This document shows, piece after piece, positions 58,439 through 64,000 of a stretch of DNA of 64,000 nt (the first letter of the stretch is position 1; each line of letters begins with the position of its first letter). This stretch comes from Winogradskya humida. GTDB lineage: Bacteria > Actinomycetota > Actinomycetes > Mycobacteriales > Micromonosporaceae. The notes beneath the pieces were generated by a model. It worked only from the letters and a program-made list of their open reading frames with translations. It searched no databases and had not been told where the DNA came from. The translations under genes were made by a program, and so were the position numbers. The stretch is from contig NZ_BOMN01000013.1 in NCBI RefSeq assembly GCF_016862215.1, positions 124,001-188,000 on the forward strand, read 5' to 3'.

Positions 58439-58973
58439 GGGCGAAGTCACGGTGCTTCAATTTCGCCATCCGCCCACCGGCCGCGTGCCAGACGATCCCC
58501 TCGTACTGCGGGTGCGCCAGCAGCCACTCCCGCAGCCCGTCGTAATCACGCGGCACGTCGAACACCTCGGCGTCGGCGTGCGCGACGAGCTGGTGCGTAC
58601 CCACGCTCTCGGGATTGCCGTTGATCTTAGGGCCGATGAGCTCGTGGGTACCCGGCGAGAAGGAGCCCGAGGACACGGCCTCGACATGACATGCGGCGTA
58701 CGCGGACTGCGCAATCGGCTCCCAGCCCTGCGTCTTGCCGGTGACCTCGTCCGTCGTGACAGGACGGTAGCCGGGCGGGCGGGTGCGGCCCGGGCGGACC
58801 TCGCGGCGGGCCCACCAGACCCCGTGCTCGTCGAGCAGCACGCAGGTGCCGTCGTACTTGCGGGTCGCCACACCCTCACCGGCGAGCACCCACTCGCAGC
58901 CGGGGTTGACGTCACGGGTGGTCCGCTTGCGGTCGGCGGGGTCCCGGAGAAACACCGTGGGAATCTTCTGCAC
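58425..58973 (-). CDS. RNA ligase-family (Rnl1-like) nucleotidyltransferase
   Basis: A 182-residue protein of the covalent nucleotidyltransferase superfamily. RKYDGTC (Lys39-Tyr-Asp-Gly) is the KxDG motif I with the AMP-accepting lysine, ELIGPKINGNPE resembles motif III-IV, and GIVWHA plus KLKHRDF gives motifs IV and V. It is short, a minimal adenylation domain, so it may ligate RNA or DNA ends in repair or simply adenylate. GTG 58973 is the start. The stop codon overlaps the promoter palindrome of the next gene. Confidence 0.8.
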   Translation of the reverse strand: MQKIPTVFLRDPADRKRTTRDVNPGCEWVLAGEGVATRKYDGTCVLLDEHGVWWARREVRPGRTRPPGYRPVTTDEVTGKTQGWEPIAQSAYAACHVEAVSSGSFSPGTHELIGPKINGNPESVGTHQLVAHADAEVFDVPRDYDGLREWLLAHPQYEGIVWHAAGGRMAKLKHRDFALNGR

Positions 58974-58994
58974 GCACCCATGATCGCAACGGCG

Positions 58995-59390
58995 TCAACG
59001 ACATTCGCGTACGCGGGCCACCGGCCACCCCACGAACCCGGCGATCTCCTCGTCCGGGGTGCCGGGATCGGCGACCCACTCCCCGATCGCCCGGGCCAGC
59101 GACGGCGGGATCCCCGGGGTCACCGGGTCGGCGCCGGGGATCTCGGCGTAGAGGTCATCGGAGTGGTAGAAATCGGCCAGGGCTGCTTCCAGCCCGGCCG
59201 GACCGTCGTCCCCGCGGGCGACCACCGCGCCGGTCAGCCGGTCGCGCAGCTCCCAGCGGGTGGCCGACCTCAGGCCTCCGTCGACGACGGTCCGGCCGGC
59301 CCGGCGGAGCTCGAGGACCCGGCGGGCCCGGGCCCGCTCGGCGAGCAGCGGCGCCTCGAGGACCCTGCGGGCGTGCGTACGCACCTGCAC
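58995..59390 (-). CDS. Hypothetical protein
   Basis: A protein of about 131 residues of no recognised family. It is Arg/Ala-rich at the start (VQVRTHARRVLEAPLLAERARARRVLELRRAGR), then DFYHSDDLYAEIPGADPVTPGIPPSLARAIGEW and a C-terminal GWPVARVRECR. GTG 59390 has GAGG upstream. It precedes the RNA-ligase-family gene by 21 bp and is probably co-transcribed with it. Confidence 0.65.
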   Translation of the reverse strand: MQVRTHARRVLEAPLLAERARARRVLELRRAGRTVVDGGLRSATRWELRDRLTGAVVARGDDGPAGLEAALADFYHSDDLYAEIPGADPVTPGIPPSLARAIGEWVADPGTPDEEIAGFVGWPVARVRECR

Positions 59391-59448
59391 GGCGATCCTC
59401 CTCGGGGCGTGCCGTAAAATCGGTGACCTGGCGTGGAAAGGACTTTCG

Positions 59449-59967
59449 TTGACCGACGCGACACATCGCGATGGCATGTCGCAGGGTGACCGGGTCGTCG
59501 ACGCGCTGCGTGTCTACTCCGCGGACTACTCCGAACTGACCCATCAGCTGGCCCGGTGGCTGGGCGTCCACACCGCGGACGCCGCCGCGTTCTCGGAGAT
59601 CGTCTACGCCCAGGAGTCGAGCGAGCCGCTCAGCCCGATCAAGCTGTCCAAACGGATCGGGCTGACCTCCGGGGCGACCACGTCACTGCTGAACCGCCTC
59701 GAGGACGCCGGGCTGATCGTGCGCTCCCGGGAGCACAGTGACCGCCGGATGGTGACACTGCGCTCCACACCCGACGTCGGCCGCGACGCCGCAGCCGTCT
59801 TCGATCCGGTCGCCGAGCGGGTCGACGCCATGATGGACGAGTATTCGCCCGAGTTCCTGCAGGAGGTCGAGTCGCTGCTCGACCACCTGCACACCGTACT
59901 CGGCGGCGCGATCCAGAGCCTGCAGGGCAAGGCCTCGAAGTCCGCGGCGAAGCCGGCACCGGACTAA
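59449..59967 (+). CDS. MarR-family regulator
   Basis: A 172-residue regulator with the MarR winged helix (PIKLSKRIGLTSGATTSLLNRLEDAGLIVRSREHSDRRMVTL) and a long helical C-terminus. TTG 59449 is chosen because AAAGGA lies 7 nt upstream; ATG 59476 is the alternative. TAAAAT (59415-59420) is a good -10 box. It is convergent with the DHA2 exporter, overlapping by 4 bp, and may control it through the palindrome before that gene. Confidence 0.87.
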   Translation: MTDATHRDGMSQGDRVVDALRVYSADYSELTHQLARWLGVHTADAAAFSEIVYAQESSEPLSPIKLSKRIGLTSGATTSLLNRLEDAGLIVRSREHSDRRMVTLRSTPDVGRDAAAVFDPVAERVDAMMDEYSPEFLQEVESLLDHLHTVLGGAIQSLQGKASKSAAKPAPD

Positions 59968-61415
59968 GCCGGTCCCGCGCGGCCCGCCGCCTCGGCCGCT
60001 TCCGCGCGGGTCGCCGTGATGAACACGATCGCGACGACGGCGCTCACGACCAGGATCCCGGCACCCACCCAGAACGTGACGGCATACCCGTGGATGGTCG
60101 CGAGCGCGGCTGCCCCGGTGCCGTGGTCCGCCACGTATCCCGTGACGGCGTTGGCGAAGATGGTGTTGAGCAGGGCGGTGCCGATGGACCCGCCGATCTG
60201 CTGCGTCGTGTTGACCATCGCGCTGGCCACCCCGGCGTCGGCGGCCCCGATGCCGACGAGCGCCGTGCTCTGCACCGGGCCGAAGGTCAGGCCGAGCCCC
60301 AGGCTGATGAGCACGACCGGGGGCAGGACGTGTGTCCAGTAGCTCGTGTCGACGCCGATCCGGGTCAGCAACGCGAGACCGGCCGCCGCGACGAGCAGTC
60401 CCGACGCGATCAGCACGCCGGGGCGTACGAGGGTGGCGAACTTCGCCCCCACGCCGACCCCGACACCGATGCCGAGCGTGAACGGCAGGAACGCCAGACC
60501 CGACCGCAGCGCCGAGTAGCCCAGGATCAGCTGCAGGTAGAACGTCAGGAACAGGAAGAACGCCAGCAGCGCCGTCCCGAGCATCAGTCCGACCAGGTAC
60601 GAGCCACCGCGGTTGCGCTCCTGCAGGACGCGGGGCGGCAGCAGCGGGTTCGCGGAGCGGTGCTCGACGATCCAGAACGCCACGAGCAGCACGACGCCGG
60701 CGGCGATGAGCCCGATCGTCAGGCCCGCGGACCAGCCCTGCGAGCTGGCGTTGGACAGGCCGTAGACGAGGGCGACCAGGGCGGCGGTGACGGTCACCGC
60801 GCCGGTGACGTCGTAGCGCGTACGCCCGGCCGCCCGGCTCTCCGTGAGCACGACCGCGGCGACGATCGCGGTGACCAGGGCGATCGGGGTGCCGACGCCG
60901 AGGCACCAGCGCCACGACACGTACTGCGTGAGCAGGCCGCCGAGCAGCAGACCCAGCGCGCCCCCGCCGGCGGCGATCCCGCCGAAGATCGCGAACGCCC
61001 GCGCCCGTTCGCGCTCACCGGTGAACGTCACCGCGAGAAGTGACAGGGCGGCGGGTGCCATGAGGGCCGCGAACGCACCCTGCAGACCCCGCGCGGCGAA
61101 GAGCATTCCCTGGTTGACGGCGAAGCCACCCAGCGCCGAGGCGAGCGCGAATCCGATCAGCCCGATGAGGAACGACCGCTTGCGCCCCGCGTAGTCCGAG
61201 ATCCGCCCGCCCAGGAGCAACAGCCCGCCGAACGCGAGGGTGTACGCGGTCACGACCCACTGGCGTCCCGAGTCGGAGATGGCGAGGTCGACCTGCGCGG
61301 TCGGCAGCGCGATGCTCACGATCGTCGCGTCCAGCACGAGCAGCAGCTGGGCGATCGCGATGGTCGCGAGGATCAGCCCCTTCGCGGTCTTTCTTTCTTC
61401 CAGAACGTGCGTCAC
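59964..61415 (-). CDS. DHA2-type MFS multidrug exporter
   Basis: A 483-residue transporter with 14 predicted membrane helices. LDATIVSIALPT is motif D1 of the DHA2 group and GGRISDYAGRKRSF is motif A; the protein exports hydrophobic drugs or metabolites by proton antiport. GTG 61415 with GGAG 6 nt upstream is preferred to ATG 61463, because a palindrome, CTTGATTTTCAAG, then falls in the leader instead of the coding region. Confidence 0.9.
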   Translation of the reverse strand: MTHVLEERKTAKGLILATIAIAQLLLVLDATIVSIALPTAQVDLAISDSGRQWVVTAYTLAFGGLLLLGGRISDYAGRKRSFLIGLIGFALASALGGFAVNQGMLFAARGLQGAFAALMAPAALSLLAVTFTGERERARAFAIFGGIAAGGGALGLLLGGLLTQYVSWRWCLGVGTPIALVTAIVAAVVLTESRAAGRTRYDVTGAVTVTAALVALVYGLSNASSQGWSAGLTIGLIAAGVVLLVAFWIVEHRSANPLLPPRVLQERNRGGSYLVGLMLGTALLAFFLFLTFYLQLILGYSALRSGLAFLPFTLGIGVGVGVGAKFATLVRPGVLIASGLLVAAAGLALLTRIGVDTSYWTHVLPPVVLISLGLGLTFGPVQSTALVGIGAADAGVASAMVNTTQQIGGSIGTALLNTIFANAVTGYVADHGTGAAALATIHGYAVTFWVGAGILVVSAVVAIVFITATRAEAAEAAGRAGPA

Positions 61416-61438
61416 CGGTGCTCCAGGATCAGAGGTAG

Positions 61439-61451
61439 CTTGATTTTCAAG
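61439..61451. promoter_or_regulatory. Palindrome before DHA2 exporter
   Basis: CTTGATTTTCAAG has 5-bp arms around TTT, 24 bp before GTG 61415. It resembles a MarR-type operator, and the MarR gene is the adjacent candidate regulator. Confidence 0.5.
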
Positions 61452-61491
61452 TGACTCTAACATGAAGCAAAATGGCGTCGGGCACGGCGAA

Positions 61492-61519
61492 AAGAGGGCC
61501 GCGTCGTCGCGACCCTCTT
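61492..61519 (-). terminator. Hairpin between rhodanese and exporter genes
   Basis: AAGAGGG (61492-61498) pairs with CCCTCTT (61513-61519), extended inside by CGCG pairs. It lies just after the leftward MBL/rhodanese gene and should terminate it. Confidence 0.75.
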
Positions 61520-61537
61520 CGGGAAATCCGCCAGGAG

Positions 61538-62666
61538 CTACCCGGCCAGGGCGGGATGCCAATCGTCGTCGATCGCGACCACGTCGCGGCCGGCCCGGGT
61601 GAGCAGGCTCGCCGCCGCTGCCGCCCGGTAGCCCGCCGCGCAGTGCACCCACACCGTGCCCGGCGGGACCTCGCCGAGCCGGACGAGCAGTTGCGGCAGC
61701 GGGATGTGGATCGCGTCCGGCAGGTGACCCGAGCGCCACTCGTGGTCCGCGCGCACGTCCAGCACGACCTCGGGCGAGGCCGTGACCAGGTCACGGAACG
61801 TCGCACTCCGGCCCGGGACCAGATCCTGAGGGGTACGCGACCAGTCCTGCGGCGCACCCGTCGCCGAGGCCGCGGGACGGTCGATGCCGATCCGGGCGAG
61901 TTCGCGCCGGGCGTCCGCCACCTGCTGCAGCGACTCACCGAGCAGGGTCAGCGGCGTGCCGTGTGGCAGCGTCCAGCCGAGCCAGGTCGCCAGGGAACCG
62001 TCGAGGCCGAAGCTCAGCGTGCCGGCGAGATGCTGGTACGCGTACGCCTTGCGGGTGCGCAGGTCGACCACCCACTCCCCGGCGGCGATGCGCAGGGCCA
62101 GCTCGGCAGGGTCCGCCTGCGTCACCGGGGTGAGGTCGATGAGGTCCGCGCCGGCGGCGTTGCGGTCACCCATGTGCGCGTAGTACGCCGGGTACGCGTT
62201 CAGCCCCGCCAGCGACTGGTCGGCGAACGCGTCGACGGGCAGCCGCAGGGCCGGGTTGGTGCCCTTCTCCCGGCCGATGGTCGACGCGTCCGACTCCGAC
62301 GGCGGGCCCGCCGAGCAGAAGCTGCCGAACCCGTGCGTAGGCCAGACCAGCGCCTCGTCCGGGAGCAGCGTGGCCAGTTTGTGCGCCGAGGCGTGCTGGT
62401 GGGCTGCCAGCTCCCGGGCGTGCCCGGTGCCGAGCAGATCCGTGCGGCCCGTGGTGCCGAACAGGAGCGAGCCGCCCGTGCACACCCCCGCGAACTCGCC
62501 GGCGTAGCTCACGGCGTACGCAAAGTGGTGGAAGGTGTGACCGGGTGTGGCCACGGCCGTGGATGTCGCGCTGCGGGTCGACGACCACGCCGGCCACCCC
62601 GTCGTGCAGCAGGTACGTGCGGTCACCCAGCGACGACGTGTCGACCACGACCACACCCAGGGTCAC
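61538..62666 (-). pseudogene. Metallo-beta-lactamase/rhodanese fusion with deleted metal site and frameshift
   Basis: From GTG 62666, overlapping the ssuD stop as GTGA, the frame reads VVVVDTSSLGDRTYLLHDG and VVDPQRDI, the start of a persulfide-dioxygenase-like domain. Near 62550 the frame changes and the sequence resumes at TPGHTFHHFAYAV; the stretch with the HxHxDH metal ligands (about 65 residues) is absent. The C-terminal parts are intact: FGTTGRTDLLG, then two rhodanese-like domains, the last with the active-site Cys in WVHCAAGYRA. The family links sulfur carrier and persulfide oxidation. Confidence 0.78.
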
Positions 62667-63805
62667 CGCGCCACACCCGCGAACGGGATGCTGGCCGCCT
62701 CGTGCCGGGTGTCGCCCGCCGGGTGGTTCCACAGGCCGCGGCGGCGCAGCTCGGGCAGGACACCCTCGCCGAACCAGTACGCCTCCTCGAGGTGCGGGTA
62801 GCCGGACAGGATGAACTCCGTGATGCCCAGGTCGGCGTACTCGGCGATCCGGTCGGCGATCTCCAGGTGGCTGCCCACCAGGGCCGTGCCGGCGCCACCG
62901 CGGACCAGGCCGACACCCGCCCACAGGTTCGGCGAGACGACCAGCCCGTCGCGGCTGCCGCCGTGCAGGTCGAGCATGCGGCGCTGACCCTCCGACTCGC
63001 TGCGGCGCAGCCCCTCCTGCACCACGGCGATGTCGGCCGGGGAGACGTGCTTCAGCAGCCGGTCCGCCTCCGCCCAGGCCGCCTCGGACGTGTCGCGGGC
63101 GATCACGTGCAACCGGATGCCGAACCGCAGGTCCGGGTTGAGGCCACGGATCCAGTCGAGCTTCTCCTTGACCTGCGCCGGCGGCTCACCCCAGGTGAGG
63201 TAGACGTCGCTGTGCTCGGCCGCGACCGGGCCGGCCGCCTTCGACGAGCCGCCGAAGTAGATCTCGGGGACCGGGTCGGGCAGCCGGGCCAGCTTCGCGC
63301 CCTCGACGTGCAGGTGCTTGCCGTTGTGGTCGACCGTCTCGCCACGCCACAGCGCGCGGATGATGCCGAGGAACTCCGCGGTGCGCTCGTAGCGGGCGTC
63401 CTTGTCGAGGAAGTCACCGTACGAGCGCTGCTCCGACGACTCCCCGCCGGTCACGACGTTGAGCAGCAACCGGTTGCCCGACAGCCGCTGGAACGTCGAC
63501 GCCATCTGCGCCGCCAGGGTCGGCGAGATCAGCCCGGGGCGGAACGCGACCAGGAACTTCAGCCGCTCGGTGGTCTCGGCGAGCATCGCGGTGGCCAGCC
63601 AGGCGTCCTCGCACCAGGCCCCGGTGGGGGTCAGGGCGCCGACAAAACCGAGCTGCTCGGCACTGCGGGCGATCTGCCCGAGGTAGCCGATGGTCAGCGG
63701 CCGCAGGCCCCCGGCCGAGCCGACCGGGGTGCCGTGCCCGCCACCGACGATGTCCCGGCTGTCGCCGTTCGTCGGCAGGAACCAGTGGAAGTCCAGGGAG
63801 GTCAT
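62663..63805 (-). CDS. ssuD: Alkanesulfonate monooxygenase (LLM flavin-dependent)
   Basis: A 380-residue reduced-flavin monooxygenase that cleaves alkanesulfonates to aldehyde and sulfite. SLDFHWFLPTNGDSRDIVGGG is the SsuD start, and LLLNVVTGGES and IYFGGSSKAAGPVAAEH are LLM signatures. ATG 63805 has GGAGG just upstream and TAGGAT further up as -10 box. It is coupled to the disrupted MBL/rhodanese gene downstream. A CTATC/GATAG palindrome lies at its promoter. The SsuABC transporter is not in the window. Confidence 0.9.
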   Translation of the reverse strand: MTSLDFHWFLPTNGDSRDIVGGGHGTPVGSAGGLRPLTIGYLGQIARSAEQLGFVGALTPTGAWCEDAWLATAMLAETTERLKFLVAFRPGLISPTLAAQMASTFQRLSGNRLLLNVVTGGESSEQRSYGDFLDKDARYERTAEFLGIIRALWRGETVDHNGKHLHVEGAKLARLPDPVPEIYFGGSSKAAGPVAAEHSDVYLTWGEPPAQVKEKLDWIRGLNPDLRFGIRLHVIARDTSEAAWAEADRLLKHVSPADIAVVQEGLRRSESEGQRRMLDLHGGSRDGLVVSPNLWAGVGLVRGGAGTALVGSHLEIADRIAEYADLGITEFILSGYPHLEEAYWFGEGVLPELRRRGLWNHPAGDTRHEAASIPFAGVAR

Positions 63806-63828
63806 GACCTCCAGGCTACCCACATATC

Positions 63829-63843
63829 CTATCGACTAGATAG
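63829..63843. promoter_or_regulatory. Palindrome at ssuD promoter
   Basis: CTATCGACTAGATAG has CTATC/GATAG arms around GACTA. It overlaps the TAGGAT -10 region of ssuD and lies 8 bp after the stop of the small peptide gene, in the position of a sulfur-responsive operator. Confidence 0.55.
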
Positions 63844-63850
63844 ACGCGTC

Positions 63851-63991
63851 TTACTCGGGGAGCGCCAGGCAGGTCGCGCAGAACGGGCTGGGCAGGGCCT
63901 CGGTCTCGGTCTGCGCGCCCGCGAACGCGGTTGCGCCGAGACCCAGGGCCAGCGCGAGGGCGATGAGGAAGGTCTTCGTGCGTACGGTCAT
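63851..63991 (-). CDS. Small secreted peptide with CATC motif
   Basis: A 46-residue peptide: a signal-peptide-like N-terminus (TVRTKTFLIALALALGLG, then ATAFAGAQ) followed by EALPSPFCATCLALPE with a CxxC pair. GGAACC precedes ATG 63991. It is not similar to a family recognised here. It stands 45 bp upstream of ssuD, beyond the palindrome, and could be a leader gene of the ssuD operon or a small exported redox or metal-binding peptide. Confidence 0.6.
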   Translation of the reverse strand: MTVRTKTFLIALALALGLGATAFAGAQTETEALPSPFCATCLALPE

Positions 63992-64000
63992 GATGGTTCC

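Overview
The window is high-GC actinobacterial DNA. It carries RbpA, the fused-pathway pair Lnt and polyprenol phosphomannose synthase, a mycothiol-type DinB/MDMPI enzyme, many GTG starts and many genes whose start codon lies 6-8 nt after a TANNNT -10 box (probably leaderless mRNAs). The gene set fits a soil actinomycete, perhaps Micromonosporaceae/Actinoplanes-like; that family-level placement is inference. No rRNA, tRNA, CRISPR array, integrase or transposase was seen. Most of the window is chromosomal accessory and regulatory gene content in small divergent pairs.

Left part (1-19100): a truncated TetR gene divergent from a nitroreductase with two matching operators; an EEP-fold hydrolase, a UPF0303 protein, a short TetM-like GTPase, GNAT and aldo/keto reductase; a membrane phosphatase/sulfatase; an O-methyltransferase; two divergent paralogous endonuclease VII-type genes; a secreted CocE-type hydrolase; a GbsR-like regulator divergent from DUF4097 and beta-lactamase-fold genes; and a TetR/SDR divergent pair.

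Middle (19100-42400): glutamine-dependent NAD synthetase with a Vgb-like propeller and a DapA-family aldolase that contains a 15-bp in-frame tandem repeat; an orphan mycosin-like protease; a cobalamin riboswitch in front of cbtB-cbtA and a degenerate histidine phosphatase; an ArsR-SRPBCC-hydrolase operon; a large hybrid histidine kinase whose N-terminus resembles the ethylene/copper-binding domain of ETR1; a zinc-knuckle coiled-coil protein; and the rbpA / fxsA-ppm1-lnt block, with a sigma-R-type promoter before rbpA.

The most interesting block (42378-50318) is a complete-looking beta-lysine degradation unit: lysine 2,3-aminomutase (kamA) transcribed rightward, and kdd-amidohydrolase-kamD-kamE-kal-MutL/GlmL-like transcribed leftward with 4-5 nt spacings. 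It would take lysine to crotonyl-CoA except that the cleavage enzyme Kce is absent here and an unexpected YtcJ-type amidohydrolase is built into the operon. KamDE needs adenosylcobalamin, and the riboswitch-controlled cobalt uptake genes lie 16 kb away.

Right part (50381-64000): a CsbD-like protein; an orphan KdpE-like regulator; an MGT glycosyltransferase divergent from a TetR gene with two 17-bp operators; a DUF998/YCII/ECF42 sigma/DUF4287 string ending in a decayed DUF4396 gene behind a CsoR-like palindrome; an Lrp regulator, acyl-CoA dehydrogenase and RNA-ligase-family protein; MarR and a DHA2 exporter; and an ssuD monooxygenase coupled to a metallo-beta-lactamase/rhodanese gene that has lost its metal-binding core. 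A 35-bp element is repeated at 50672 and 53563. Four genes are visibly disrupted by frameshift or internal deletion.
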